A model generated the notes under the pieces. That model searched no databases and was not told the DNA's origin. It saw only the letters and a program-made list of their open reading frames with translations. The translations under genes were made by a program, and so were the position numbers. Source: Ferriphaselus sp. R-1 (GTDB lineage: Bacteria > Pseudomonadota > Gammaproteobacteria > Burkholderiales > Gallionellaceae). From it: a stretch of 64,000 bases of DNA. Shown one piece after another: positions 51,451 through 62,770 of this stretch. The stretch is taken from contig NZ_JQKP01000001.1 of the NCBI RefSeq assembly GCF_000746095.1, forward strand, positions 186,001 to 250,000. The letters are read 5' to 3'. Within the stretch, counting starts at the first letter, position 1; each line of letters begins with the position of its first letter.

Positions 51451-53246
51451 GGCTTGACCGGAGTCGAGGGGCTGAGGTCCGGGCTGAAAAAATCAGTGTC
51501 GGGCAGCTCATGGCCGAAGGCCAGGTAGTCGCCGTTCAGACTGGCATTCCGCACGACCTGCGGGCGCAGGAAGATCACCAGTTCGGTCTTTTCACTGCTA
51601 TCGCTCGTGTGCGTGAAGAAGCGGCCCAGCCCGGGCAGGCGAGACAATCCGGGCACGGCATCGGTCAGCTTGTTGGTTTGGTCCTGCATCAGGCCGCCCA
51701 GCACGGCGATCTGTCGGCTGTCGATCTTGAGCACCGATTCCATCTCCCGCGTCTGGGTCTGGGGAATCCTGCTGGTGATGCCCACTCTGGCCAGTTCGGG
51801 ATTGGGGTCGTTGACGTAGCCGATGACGCGCGAGATCGAGGGTTTGAGGTTGAGCAGCACCGTGTCACTTTCATCGATCTGCGGTGTGACGCTCATGGTG
51901 AAGCCTATGGGCAGGGTATTCGGCGTGGTGGTGTAGGTGGTGATGGAATTGGTCTGGTTGGTCGTGGTGTCGGCCTTGACGGTGAAATAGACCAGGTTGT
52001 CCACGACGCGCAGCATCGCGGTCTGATTGTTGAGCACGCTCAGCTTCGGGCTGGACAGCACTTTCACGTTGCCGAACGACTCCAGCAGCGACACCTGTAC
52101 GCCCAGGTTGCCCAGGCGCGAGGTCGGGTTCAGATAGTCGAGTATGAACAGGCTGCCGTTACCGGCGGTCGGCAGGCCAGCCCCTCCGGCCTGACGCAGT
52201 TGCAACGCGCCGCCTTGCTGTAGCAGCGACCAGTTGATGCCTTGTCGGTACTGGTCGCTCAGGCGGACTTCGACCACGGTGGCCTCGATCAACACCTGCC
52301 GCCGTGCGCTATTCATCACCCGGTCCACGAATTCCTGGACTTTTTCATGCTGTTTGCGGGTGGCGCGTACCGTGAGCAGGCCGGTTTCGGGGTTGGCGAT
52401 GACGGAGGCCGCTTCGCGGAAGGTGCTGCGCCGAGTGATGGTAGTACCGCCTTCCTGCAATGAGGCGGGGTTGGGGCTGGCTTCCAGGCCAGTGGGTTTT
52501 GCGCTTCCCTTCTTGGCGGCTGGAGGCGGAGCGGCACCGGTTCCCGTGGTGCTGATCGCGCTCTTCTGTTCCACCACCGTCTCGCTGGAGCCTTCCGGCA
52601 GGATCTTGTCAGTCTCGTGCAGCAGATCCTTGATGTTCTGCGTCAGTGTCTCCCAGAAGTGGTTGTGCGAGGAGTTGCGGATGGAGATCAGGGAGTTGTT
52701 GTTCGGCAGGGTCGGAGTGCCGGTGGTGGCCGGGGCGACACTGGAACTGACTTGGGTGGCGTTGGCGATGGCAGTGTCGGCATCGCGCGACATGTTCACG
52801 TAGTCGATCTTGTAGTGGTGCAGGTAGGGCGAATCGGGCAGCACGATCAGGCTGTTGCCGTGCAGCTCGTAGCGCATGTCCACTTGCCGTGCGATGCGGT
52901 CCAGCAACTGCGGCAAGGTCTGGTCGAGCGCATTCATGGTGACGCTGCCGATGATGCCGGGATGGATGTCGAGATTGATCCTGGCGTCGCGAGCCAGAGC
53001 GAACAAGATTTCCTGCGCCGGGACTTGAGTGACCACCACGCTGTAGGTTTCCGGCTTGCGGCTGGGGCGTGGCGAGGGAAGCGGCAGTGCATCGGTGACG
53101 AGTGCCGGTATGTCACCAGTGACTGCGGTGTTCGCTGCGGGGGAGTCGCGGAGCAGGTGTCGGGCCGAGGGGGTGATGGGCGCAGTTCCGCAGCTGACCA
53201 GACAAAGCAGGCCGATAAAGATCATGTGCGGATGGGTGTGGCTCAT
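51447..53246 (-). CDS. Secretin of the second pilus operon
   Basis: This 599-residue outer-membrane secretin has a lipoprotein signal (LVSC, about residue 19). An STN/N0 domain (about 65-145) precedes an N1-type region. A Pro/Ala/Lys-rich insert (about 225-260) separates these from the secretin core, which holds VLSSPKLSVLNNQTAML, SVTPQIDESDTVLLNLKP and ELVIFLRPQVV. It resembles MshL/PilQ but is a separate gene from mshL. The ribosome site AGGAGG lies five bases before ATG 53246. It is the first gene of the nine-gene operon. Confidence 0.92.
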   Translation of the reverse strand: MSHTHPHMIFIGLLCLVSCGTAPITPSARHLLRDSPAANTAVTGDIPALVTDALPLPSPRPSRKPETYSVVVTQVPAQEILFALARDARINLDIHPGIIGSVTMNALDQTLPQLLDRIARQVDMRYELHGNSLIVLPDSPYLHHYKIDYVNMSRDADTAIANATQVSSSVAPATTGTPTLPNNNSLISIRNSSHNHFWETLTQNIKDLLHETDKILPEGSSETVVEQKSAISTTGTGAAPPPAAKKGSAKPTGLEASPNPASLQEGGTTITRRSTFREAASVIANPETGLLTVRATRKQHEKVQEFVDRVMNSARRQVLIEATVVEVRLSDQYRQGINWSLLQQGGALQLRQAGGAGLPTAGNGSLFILDYLNPTSRLGNLGVQVSLLESFGNVKVLSSPKLSVLNNQTAMLRVVDNLVYFTVKADTTTNQTNSITTYTTTPNTLPIGFTMSVTPQIDESDTVLLNLKPSISRVIGYVNDPNPELARVGITSRIPQTQTREMESVLKIDSRQIAVLGGLMQDQTNKLTDAVPGLSRLPGLGRFFTHTSDSSEKTELVIFLRPQVVRNASLNGDYLAFGHELPDTDFFSPDLSPSTPVKP

Positions 53247-53266
53247 ATGCCCTCCTGAAGTTCGAG

Positions 53267-53282
53267 GGCAGGTTACCCTGCC
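53267..53282. promoter_or_regulatory. Inverted repeat in the secretin gene leader
   Basis: GGCAGG-TTAC-CCTGCC is a perfect palindrome 21 bases before the secretin start. It could be an operator or a small leader hairpin. It resembles a sigma-54 element at first sight, but the GG and GC are 11 rather than 10 bases apart. Confidence 0.35.
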
Positions 53283-53380
53283 TGGTGACGGGTCTCAATA
53301 TGCTGAAATATCTAGACAAAATTTACTTGTGGCTAGACTGTCAGGCGTGGCTGAGGACGGACGGTCATGAGGGATATAGC

Positions 53381-54475
53381 CTATCGACGGGGGATGTCTA
53401 GCGCTGTCATCCGGCTGCACAAGGTCGAGCGCGGGATGCCCAGCAAACGGGCGGCGGTGCTGATGTTGCCTTGCGTTCTGGCCAGGGCGGAGGCGATGTA
53501 TTGGCGAGCGTGGCGGGTCATGGCCTCATCAAGGTTTTGCATCAGAGCATGCGCTTCAGGCGGGCCGTTCGGCGCGACCTCTGCAGGTGCGCGTAAATGT
53601 GGGAGCTCGGCTTGTAACTGTTCGACGCTGACGACCTTTCCCGGATATGCGGTGAGCAGGCGTATGACCAGGCCGCGCAGCTCGCGGGTGTTGCCAGGGA
53701 ACGGGTACGCTTCCCAATAGGGCAGGGCGTCGGGATCCAGCTCGAAGGTCGGCAGATCGTTCTGGGCTGCCAGTGTGTGCCGGAAGTGGTCGAGTAGCAG
53801 TACCTTGTCTTGCCCCAGTTCGCGTAACGGGGGTACGCGTATGACCAGGATGTTGAGGCGATGGAACAGGTCGGAGCGGAAACGACCGGACGCGGCCTCA
53901 TGCCGCAGGTCACGGTTGCTGGCGGCCAGAATGCGGGCATGGCTATGGCGCAAGGCAGTCTCGCCGATGCGGCGGAATTCGCCGTTCTCCAGCACACGCA
54001 ACAGCTTGGCTTGCAGCTCGAATGGGAGCTCGGCGATCTCATCCAGAAACAAGGTGCCGTTGTCGGCCTGTTCGAACAAGCCGCGACAATCGCGATGTGC
54101 GCCGGTGAATGCGTTGCGGGTATGGCCGAACAGCGAGGCTTCGAGCAAGGGCGGGGGAATGGCGGCGCAATTCACCGGGAAGAACGAGTCGCTATCGTGC
54201 CGCGCGAGATGCAGTGCGGTAGCGACCAACTCCTTGCCGCTGCCGGTCTCGCCCTCGATCAGCACTGTATGCTGGCTGTGGGCGTAGCGCCTGATCTGCT
54301 GGCGCAGCAACTGGATAGGTGGGCTCAGACCGATGATGCCGAATTCGGCGCGGCTTGCGGCGGCGTGCGGCGGGAGAACGAGGGTGGGCTGGGTCATGGC
54401 ATGGTTCGCACTACGGTTGGGACGCAGAATAGGTTGCGGAATCAATGGATTCAATATGCCGCAGGAGCTAGCCAT
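53381..54475 (-). CDS. Sigma-54-type transcriptional activator (PspF-like, no receiver domain)
   Basis: This AAA+ enhancer-binding protein should activate sigma-54 RNA polymerase. It has Walker A GETGSGKE, the sigma-54 contact loop in the form NAFTGAH, Walker B TLFLDEIAEL, and the arginine-finger region FRSDLFHRLNIL. A Fis-type helix-turn-helix ends it (GNISTAARLLGIPRSTLCSRM). There is no N-terminal receiver, GAF or PAS domain, so control may come from a protein partner or expression level. ATG 54475 gives 364 residues and ATG 54397 gives 338. It precedes the second pilus operon by 134 bases on the same strand and probably regulates it. Confidence 0.87.
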   Translation of the reverse strand: MASSCGILNPLIPQPILRPNRSANHAMTQPTLVLPPHAAASRAEFGIIGLSPPIQLLRQQIRRYAHSQHTVLIEGETGSGKELVATALHLARHDSDSFFPVNCAAIPPPLLEASLFGHTRNAFTGAHRDCRGLFEQADNGTLFLDEIAELPFELQAKLLRVLENGEFRRIGETALRHSHARILAASNRDLRHEAASGRFRSDLFHRLNILVIRVPPLRELGQDKVLLLDHFRHTLAAQNDLPTFELDPDALPYWEAYPFPGNTRELRGLVIRLLTAYPGKVVSVEQLQAELPHLRAPAEVAPNGPPEAHALMQNLDEAMTRHARQYIASALARTQGNISTAARLLGIPRSTLCSRMTALDIPRR

Positions 54476-54533
54476 CCATCTCTTATGTCGCGCAGGGGCT
54501 AGGCCTTGTGGGCCGCGACCGCGAGATGCGTGC

Positions 54534-54563
54534 TTGTGGTGTATCGTTGCGGTAGTTTAGAAT
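54534..54563 (+). promoter_or_regulatory. Possible promoter of the mla operon
   Basis: TTGTGG (54534-54539) and TAGAAT (54558-54563) are 18 bases apart, about 30 bases upstream of the mlaF start. The -10 match is good, the -35 moderate. Confidence 0.4.
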
Positions 54564-54593
54564 TGCCGCCCCGCCACCTACAGGTATCGTTAC

Positions 54594-55397
54594 GTGTCCT
54601 TACAACCGCTGGTTGAGATCCGCGACCTCAATTTCGCTTACGATAATCGTGCCATTCTGAAGGGTATCAATATGTCCTTCCCCAAGGGCAAGCTGATCGC
54701 CATCATGGGCTTGAGTGGCTGTGGCAAGACGACCTTGCTGCGTCATATCGGTGGTGTACTCAAACCGACCAGGGGTTATGTCAAGGTGGATGGCAAGGTC
54801 ATCCACGAGCTGGATCAGGAAGGGCTGTATGCGATGCGTCGCAAGATGGGGATGCTGTTCCAGTTCGGTGCCTTGTTCACGGATATGTCGGTGTTCGATA
54901 ACGTCGCTTTCCAGATGCGCGAGCACACCGACCTGCCGGAAGACATCATTCACGACCTGGTGTTGATGAAACTGCACGCAGTGGGTTTGCGCGGTACGCA
55001 CAATCTGATGCCGGCTGAGCTTTCCGGCGGCATGGCCAGGCGTGTGGCGCTGGCGCGCACCGTGGCGCTGGATCCCATGCTCATCATGTACGACGAGCCG
55101 TTTGCCGGGCTGGATCCGATCTCGCTGTCGGTGGTCGGGAACCTGATCCGCCAACTGAACGATGCCTTGGGCGCGACCTCCATCGTGGTCACCCACGATA
55201 TCCAGGAGTCGCTGAAGATCGTCGATTATGTCTATTTCATCTCCGATGGGGCGATCATCGCCGAGGGTACGGCGGACGAGATACGTGCTTCGGAGGTGCC
55301 ATTTGTGCGCCAGTTCGTGCATGGCGAGATCGATGGGCCGATCCCGTTCCATTACCCCGGCGGGAACTACTCACAAGATCTGCGGCTGCGAGCCTGA
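54594..55397 (+). CDS. mlaF: MlaF, ATPase of the phospholipid transport system
   Basis: MlaF powers the MlaFEDB inner-membrane complex, which moves phospholipids to keep the outer membrane asymmetric. The 267-residue protein has Walker A GLSGCGKTT, signature LSGGMARR (the Mla/Ttg-type variant) and Walker B LIMYDEPFAGLDP. The start is GTG 54594. It opens the run mlaF-E-D-C-B followed by ibaG and murA, a classic proteobacterial order. Confidence 0.94.
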   Translation: MSLQPLVEIRDLNFAYDNRAILKGINMSFPKGKLIAIMGLSGCGKTTLLRHIGGVLKPTRGYVKVDGKVIHELDQEGLYAMRRKMGMLFQFGALFTDMSVFDNVAFQMREHTDLPEDIIHDLVLMKLHAVGLRGTHNLMPAELSGGMARRVALARTVALDPMLIMYDEPFAGLDPISLSVVGNLIRQLNDALGATSIVVTHDIQESLKIVDYVYFISDGAIIAEGTADEIRASEVPFVRQFVHGEIDGPIPFHYPGGNYSQDLRLRA

Positions 55398-55399
55398 TT

Positions 55400-56188
55400 A
55401 TGTCTATCGTCAATAGTTTGCGCACCATCGGTCACCGCACGGTCAATGCGGTATGGCGTATCGGCTTTGCCGCGCGCTTCTTCGCGATGACCCTGTTCTA
55501 CTCCGGAGCCAGCTTTCGCCGGTTCCGCTTGACCATCAAGGAGATGTTCTTCTCAGGCGTGATGTCGCTCATCATCATCCTGGTGGCGGGCATGTTCGTC
55601 GGCATGGTGCTCGGCTTGCAGGGCTATGAGACGCTGAAGCGCTATGGCTCGGAATCGGCGCTGGGTTCACTGGTCGCGCTGTCGCTGGTGCGCGAACTGG
55701 GGCCGGTGCTGGCGGCGCTGTTGTTCGCCAGCCGCGCCGGTTCGGCGATGACCGCCGAGATCGGCCTGATGAAAGCCACCGAACAGATCGCGGCGATGGA
55801 ACTGATGGCGGTGAATCCGATCGCACGGGTGGTCGCGCCGCGCTTCTGGGCCGGTGTGTTCTCCATGCCCTTGCTGGCGGCGCTGTTCTCGGCCATGGGT
55901 GTACTGGGCGGCTATGTGGTCGGCGTGGTGCTGATCGGCGTGGACGAGGGGTCGTTCTGGTCGCAGATGCAGGGCGCGGTGGATTTTCGCCACGATGTGA
56001 TGAACGGTGTCATCAAGAGCTTTGTGTTCGGCCTGGCGGTGACGGCGATCTCGCTGTTCGAGGGCTATGACGCGCCGCCCACGGCAGAGGGTGTCTCCGG
56101 CGCAACGACCCGCACCGTGGTCGAATCCTCGCTGGCGATCCTGATTCTGGATTTTATTTTGACCGCATTAATGTTTGGGAGTAATTGA
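55400..56188 (+). CDS. mlaE: MlaE, permease of the phospholipid transport system
   Basis: This 262-residue inner-membrane permease has about five helices. The family pattern ELGPVLAALLFASRAGSAMTAEIGLMKATEQIAA is present, and the C-terminal region has GYDAPPTAEGVSGATTRTVV. It starts two bases after the mlaF stop. Typical length and order leave little doubt. Confidence 0.94.
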   Translation: MSIVNSLRTIGHRTVNAVWRIGFAARFFAMTLFYSGASFRRFRLTIKEMFFSGVMSLIIILVAGMFVGMVLGLQGYETLKRYGSESALGSLVALSLVRELGPVLAALLFASRAGSAMTAEIGLMKATEQIAAMELMAVNPIARVVAPRFWAGVFSMPLLAALFSAMGVLGGYVVGVVLIGVDEGSFWSQMQGAVDFRHDVMNGVIKSFVFGLAVTAISLFEGYDAPPTAEGVSGATTRTVVESSLAILILDFILTALMFGSN

Positions 56189-56189
56189 G

Positions 56190-56657
56190 ATGGAGCGCAC
56201 TACGTTGGATTTGTGGGTCGGTGCATTCGTGGTGGCCGGTGTCGGTGCACTGGTGGTGTTGGCGCTGAAGGTGGGGAACCTGAGCACCTATAACGTGTCC
56301 GAGTCCTACCAGTTGCAGGCCTACTTCACCAACATCGGGGGATTGAAGCCCAAAGCCTCGATCAAGAGTGCAGGCGTGCTGATTGGTCGGGTGACGGACA
56401 TCCGGCTGGATCCCCAGCATGAGTATCAAGCGAAAGTGACGATGAGCCTGGACAAGCGCTACCAGTTTCCCAAGGACACGGTCCCCAAGATCCTGACAGC
56501 GGGTCTGCTCGGCGAACAGTACATCGGCTTTGAGCCGGGCGAGGATGAAAAGATGCTCGTCAACGGCGATGAAGTGCGCAAGACTCAATCCGCCGTGGTG
56601 CTGGAGGACCTGATCGGCAGGTTCCTGTACAGCAAGGCAAGCAGCAATTCTGATTAA
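56190..56657 (+). CDS. mlaD: MlaD, MCE-domain lipid-binding protein
   Basis: This 155-residue protein is anchored by one N-terminal helix (about 8-30). Its MCE domain (AYFTNIGGLKPKASIKSAGVLIGRV through AGLLGEQYIGFEPG) forms the periplasmic hexameric ring through which lipids pass. The start 56190 (MERTTLDLWVG) is preferred to 56175 because of GGGAG nine bases upstream and fit to the family. It overlaps nothing and follows mlaE by one base. Confidence 0.94.
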   Translation: MERTTLDLWVGAFVVAGVGALVVLALKVGNLSTYNVSESYQLQAYFTNIGGLKPKASIKSAGVLIGRVTDIRLDPQHEYQAKVTMSLDKRYQFPKDTVPKILTAGLLGEQYIGFEPGEDEKMLVNGDEVRKTQSAVVLEDLIGRFLYSKASSNSD

Positions 56658-56666
56658 GGAAGCAAG

Positions 56667-57299
56667 ATGAAAAAATTGATGGCAATGGTGTTGGGGCTCT
56701 GGCTGGCGGGTGCCGCTGCCTGGGCGCAGGCCGAGGAGTTCAAGGCGCCGGATGCGTTGATTCGGGATGTGGTCAATGAGGTGCTGGAGGCGATCAGCAA
56801 GGATCAGGCTCTACACAATGGCGACAAGCAAAAGGTCCAGGCGCTGGTCGAGACCAAGATCCTGCCCCAGTTCGATTTCACCCGCTTGACCCAGAAAACG
56901 ATAGGCGGCAAAAGCTGGCGCGCGGCTACGCCGGAACAGCGTACCTCGCTGACCAGCGAGTACCGCAGCTTCCTGGTGCGTTTCTACACCAAGGCGTTCA
57001 CCTCCTATCAGGATCAAAAGGTCGAGATCAAGCCGCTCAAGCAAGCGCCCGTGGATGATGAGGTCACTGTCCGGAGCCTGATCTCCAAGCCGGGAGCCCA
57101 GCCGGTGATGGTGGATTACGATCTGTACAAAACTGCCTCCGGCTGGAAAGTGTATGACGTTTCCATTCAGGAGATCAGCTTGGTGGCGACCTACAAGAAA
57201 CAGTTCGCCGAGAAGATCGAGCAGTCCGGCATCGATGGCCTGATCCAGTGGCTGAAGGACAACAACCAGGCGGCCAGCAAAAAGGCGGGTGCCAAGTGA
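56667..57299 (+). CDS. mlaC: MlaC, periplasmic phospholipid carrier
   Basis: This 210-residue exported protein (signal cleavage near AQA-EEFK) shuttles phospholipid between MlaD and the outer-membrane MlaA. Family segments include ILPQFDFTRLTQKTIGG, WRAATPEQRTSL and SGWKVYDVSIQEISLVATYK. AGGAAG before the ATG gives a ribosome site. mlaA is not in the window. Confidence 0.94.
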   Translation: MKKLMAMVLGLWLAGAAAWAQAEEFKAPDALIRDVVNEVLEAISKDQALHNGDKQKVQALVETKILPQFDFTRLTQKTIGGKSWRAATPEQRTSLTSEYRSFLVRFYTKAFTSYQDQKVEIKPLKQAPVDDEVTVRSLISKPGAQPVMVDYDLYKTASGWKVYDVSIQEISLVATYKKQFAEKIEQSGIDGLIQWLKDNNQAASKKAGAK

Positions 57300-57574
57300 T
57301 ACATCAGGCCGGAAATCGGCTCGCTGTCTCGGGTGAGCTGACGATGGTGACCGTGGCGCACCTGCATGATCTGGTCGAGCCGGCCGATCCTGGCTCGCCT
57401 GTGGTGGTCGATCTGGCTGAAGTCGAGGTTGTGGACTCTGCTGCGGTCGGCTTGTTGCTGGCTTGGTTGCGGCAGGCACAGGCGCGAGGCATCGAATTGC
57501 GCTACAGCAACCTTCCCCCGAACTTGATCAGTCTGGCACGCATGTACGGCGTGGACGGATTGCTGGCGGTTTGA
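57296..57574 (+). CDS. mlaB: MlaB, STAS-domain subunit of the phospholipid transporter
   Basis: This 92-residue cytoplasmic STAS protein supports MlaF. The start is GTG 57296, overlapping the mlaC stop by three bases; a longer open frame overlaps mlaC out of frame. It has VVVDLAEVEVVDSAAVGLLLAWLR, the STAS core with the usual DSA serine that contacts the ATPase, then LPPNLISLARMYGVDGLL. Length and position match MlaB. Confidence 0.9.
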   Translation: MIHQAGNRLAVSGELTMVTVAHLHDLVEPADPGSPVVVDLAEVEVVDSAAVGLLLAWLRQAQARGIELRYSNLPPNLISLARMYGVDGLLAV

Positions 57575-57576
57575 TC

Positions 57577-57822
57577 GTGGTCACCCCGGAAAGTATCCAG
57601 CAGGGCATCGCCGCCGGCATGGTGACCGAGCATTTGACCGTGGTCGGTGACGGCGCGCATTTCGAGGCAGTGGTGGTGAGTGCAGAGTTTCTCGGCAAAA
57701 GTCGGGTGCAGCGCCACCAGCGCGTCTATCAGACCTTGGGCGACCGGATGCGCGAAGAGATCCACGCCCTGTCCATCAAAACATTTACTCCACAGGAATG
57801 GGAATCGGCAGCCGGTCGTTAG
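57577..57822 (+). CDS. ibaG: IbaG, BolA-like protein
   Basis: This 81-residue BolA-family protein follows mlaB and precedes murA, the standard position of ibaG (yrbA). Family segments are TVVGDGAHFEAVVVSAEFLGKSRVQRHQRVY and IHALSIKTFTPQEW. BolA-type proteins bind Fe-S clusters with monothiol glutaredoxins. The likely start is GTG 57577; a TTG six bases earlier overlaps the mlaB stop. The invariant His in the RHQ motif is present. Confidence 0.9.
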   Translation: MVTPESIQQGIAAGMVTEHLTVVGDGAHFEAVVVSAEFLGKSRVQRHQRVYQTLGDRMREEIHALSIKTFTPQEWESAAGR

Positions 57823-59130
<1,308 letters not shown>

Positions 59131-59144
59131 TCGGAAGCATAGAT

Positions 59145-59783
59145 ATGATCACCATCGCCCTGTCCAAAGGCCGCATCTTTGAAGAGACATTGCCATTGTT
59201 GGCGGCGGCAGGCATCACGCCGCTGGAAGACCCCGAGTCTTCGCGCAAGCTCATCCTGCCGACCGATCGTGACGATGTGCGCCTGATCATCGTGCGCGCA
59301 TCCGACGTACCGACCTATGTGCAATACGGTGCGGCAGACATCGGCGTGGCGGGCAAGGATGTACTGAACGAGCATGGCGGAGAGGGGCTGTACCAGCCGC
59401 TGGACCTGAACATCGCCAAGTGTCGCTTGATGGTGGCGGTGCGCAACGGTTTCGATTACGCATCTGCCGTGAAGCAAGGCGCGCGCCTGCGCGTGGCGAC
59501 CAAGTATGTGAACGCGGCGCGCGAACACTTCGCCAGCAAGGGGGTTCACGTCGATTTGATCAAGCTGTATGGCTCGATGGAGTTGGCGCCGCTGGTCGGC
59601 CTGTCCGACGCTATCGTGGATCTGGTCAGCAGCGGTGGCACGCTGAAGGCCAACGATCTCAAGGCGGTCGAACACATCGTCGACATCTCGTCGCGACTGG
59701 TGGTCAACCAGGCCTCGCTGAAACTGAAACGTGGCACGCTCCAGCCGATGCTGGATGCGTTCGCTCTGGCTGTGAACAAGTAA
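59145..59783 (+). CDS. hisG: HisG, ATP phosphoribosyltransferase, short form
   Basis: HisG catalyses the first step of histidine synthesis. At 212 residues it is the short form that lacks the C-terminal regulatory domain and needs HisZ, which is not in this window. Family segments are [39 protein letters not shown] and [14 protein letters not shown]. It starts 14 bases after murA. Confidence 0.95.
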   Translation: MITIALSKGRIFEETLPLLAAAGITPLEDPESSRKLILPTDRDDVRLIIVRASDVPTYVQYGAADIGVAGKDVLNEHGGEGLYQPLDLNIAKCRLMVAVRNGFDYASAVKQGARLRVATKYVNAAREHFASKGVHVDLIKLYGSMELAPLVGLSDAIVDLVSSGGTLKANDLKAVEHIVDISSRLVVNQASLKLKRGTLQPMLDAFALAVNK

Positions 59784-59794
59784 AAGGTGTGCCG

Positions 59795-61093
59795 ATGAAT
59801 ATCACTCGTCTTTCCACTCGTGATTCCGATTTTGAAGCCCGGCTGAGCAAGTTGCTCGCCTTCGAGGAGACTGCCGACGAGAAGCTGGAGGCCACCGTGG
59901 CCGCCATCCTCGCCGATGTGAAAAAGCGCGGTGATGAAGCCGTGTTGGACTACACGCGCAAGTTCGACCGTTTGCCCCTGTTGGATGCGGCGGCGATGGA
60001 ATTGCCCCAGGCGGAGTTGCGTGCGGCTTTCGAGGGCTTGCCTGCCGCCCAACGCGCTGCGCTGGAGGCTGCCGCCCAGCGCGTCACGTCGTATCACCAG
60101 AAGCAGGTGCAGGCATCGTGGACCTATCTGGACGATGATGGCACCATGCTCGGCCAGCAAGTCACGCCGCTGGATCGCGTCGGCCTGTATGTGCCGGGCG
60201 GCAAGGCGGCTTATCCGTCTTCCGTGCTGATGAATGCGCTGCCTGCGAAAGTGGCGGGGGTGGCCGAACTCATCATGGTGGTGCCCACGCCGGATGGCAT
60301 GAAGAATCAGTTGGTGTTGGCAGCGGCTCACCTGTGCGGGGTGGATCGCGTGTTCACCATCGGCGGGGCGCAGGCCGTGGCGGCGCTGGCCTATGGCACG
60401 GCGAGCATCCCCAAGGTGGACAAGATCGTCGGTCCTGGCAACGCCTACGTCGCCTCGGCTAAACGGCGCGTGTTCGGTGCCTGCGGCATCGACATGATCG
60501 CCGGGCCTTCCGAGATACTGGTGATCTGCGACGGCCAGACCGATCCGGACTGGGTGGCGATGGACCTGTTCTCGCAGGCCGAACACGACGAGTTGGCGCA
60601 GGCCATCCTGCTGTCGCCGGATGCGGCGTTCATCGAGGCGGTCGCCGCCAGTGCCGACAAGCTGCTGGAGCAGATGCCGCGCAAGGAGATCATCAAGACA
60701 GCGCTGGAGAATCGCGGTGCGCTGGTCCATGTCGCCGACCTGGACGAGGCCTGCATTATCAGCAACCGTATCGCGCCGGAGCACTTGGAGCTGTCCGTGG
60801 CCGACCCGCAAGCCATGTTGCCCAGGCTGAAACATGCCGGGGCGATCTTCATGGGGCGCTATACCTCGGAATCGCTCGGTGACTATTGCGCCGGGCCTAA
60901 CCACGTGCTGCCGACCTCCGGTACGGCACGCTTCTCCTCGCCGCTCGGCGTGTACGACTTCCAGAAGCGCAGCAGTCTGATCCAGGTGTCTGCGCAAGGC
61001 GCGCAGACGCTGGGCGCGGTCGCTGCAGAGCTGGCGTTTGGCGAGGGTTTGCAGGCCCATGCCCAGTCGGCCCTGTTCAGAAAAAATGCGTAA
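59795..61093 (+). CDS. hisD: HisD, histidinol dehydrogenase
   Basis: HisD oxidises L-histidinol to histidine with two NAD+ and zinc. The start 59795 (MNITRLST) is chosen over GTG 59789 by fit to the family. The 432-residue protein has [47 protein letters not shown], the zinc-site QAEHDE, APEHLE and [13 protein letters not shown]. It is the last protein gene before the tRNA cluster. Confidence 0.95.
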   Translation: MNITRLSTRDSDFEARLSKLLAFEETADEKLEATVAAILADVKKRGDEAVLDYTRKFDRLPLLDAAAMELPQAELRAAFEGLPAAQRAALEAAAQRVTSYHQKQVQASWTYLDDDGTMLGQQVTPLDRVGLYVPGGKAAYPSSVLMNALPAKVAGVAELIMVVPTPDGMKNQLVLAAAHLCGVDRVFTIGGAQAVAALAYGTASIPKVDKIVGPGNAYVASAKRRVFGACGIDMIAGPSEILVICDGQTDPDWVAMDLFSQAEHDELAQAILLSPDAAFIEAVAASADKLLEQMPRKEIIKTALENRGALVHVADLDEACIISNRIAPEHLELSVADPQAMLPRLKHAGAIFMGRYTSESLGDYCAGPNHVLPTSGTARFSSPLGVYDFQKRSSLIQVSAQGAQTLGAVAAELAFGEGLQAHAQSALFRKNA

Positions 61094-61100
61094 TTAGTGT

Positions 61101-61129
61101 TTGACAGGGGGCGGGGGTTTCAGGATAAT
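61101..61129 (+). promoter_or_regulatory. Strong sigma-70 promoter of the tRNA-tuf operon
   Basis: TTGACA (61101-61106) and GATAAT (61124-61129) stand exactly 17 bases apart, followed by the GC-rich stretch CCCGCC. That is typical of stringently controlled stable RNA promoters. The first tRNA starts 14 bases further on. Confidence 0.8.
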
Positions 61130-61143
61130 CCCGCCCTCTTCAC

Positions 61144-61229
61144 GGAGGGGTGGCCGAGTGGTTAAAGGCAGCAGACTGTAAATCTGCCCTCTTATGAGTA
61201 CGATGGTTCGAATCCGTCCCCCTCCACCA
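61144..61229 (+). tRNA. tRNA-Tyr (GTA)
   Basis: The cloverleaf has seven-base acceptor arms GGAGGGG and CCCCTCC, a D arm, the anticodon GTA in ACTGTAAAT, a long class II variable arm and GGTTCGAATCC as the T loop region. CCA is encoded. It is the first of three tRNAs before tuf. Confidence 0.95.
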
Positions 61230-61283
61230 GAATTTAAGTTGTACGAGCAGGTGTTGAGTCGCCTGAAGTTGAAAGCAGGATAC

Positions 61284-61357
61284 GCGGGTGTAGCTCAATG
61301 GTAGAGCAGAAGCCTTCCAAGCTTACGACGAGGGTTCGATTCCCTTCACCCGCTCCA
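61284..61357 (+). tRNA. tRNA-Gly (TCC)
   Basis: Acceptor GCGGGTG pairs with the 3' CACCCGC. The anticodon TCC is in CTTCCAA, GGGTTCGATTCCC forms the T arm, and CCA is encoded. The position between tRNA-Tyr and tRNA-Thr matches the tufB-type cluster of other proteobacteria. Confidence 0.95.
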
Positions 61358-61364
61358 GAGTTTC

Positions 61365-61439
<75 letters not shown>

Positions 61440-61490
61440 GTTTTTAGGTAGTGGTTCTTTCGTTAATTCGGTTGTTGATGAGGAAAAATC

Positions 61491-62681
<1,191 letters not shown>

Positions 62682-62688
62682 CAAGCAC

Positions 62689-62734
62689 TTGATTAATCGG
62701 CGCGGCAGTGTATACTGCCGCGCTTTCGTTCTTT
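62689..62734 (+). promoter_or_regulatory. Hairpin and overlapping promoter between tuf and rpsJ
   Basis: GCGCGGCAGT (62700-62709) and ACTGCCGCGC (62714-62723) form a perfect ten-pair hairpin followed by TTTCGTTCTTT, a probable terminator or attenuator for tuf. Within it, TTGATT (62689-62694) and TATACT (62711-62716) are 16 bases apart and could start the S10 operon transcript. Confidence 0.6.
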
Positions 62735-62770
62735 AACGTAGCGGTTCGCCGCTCATTGCAAGAGAAAATT

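Noticed and set aside
53262-53284. Sigma-54 promoter upstream of the second pilus operon
   Set aside because: The GG and GC elements are 11 bases apart instead of 10 and the rest does not fit; the sequence is better described as a palindrome.
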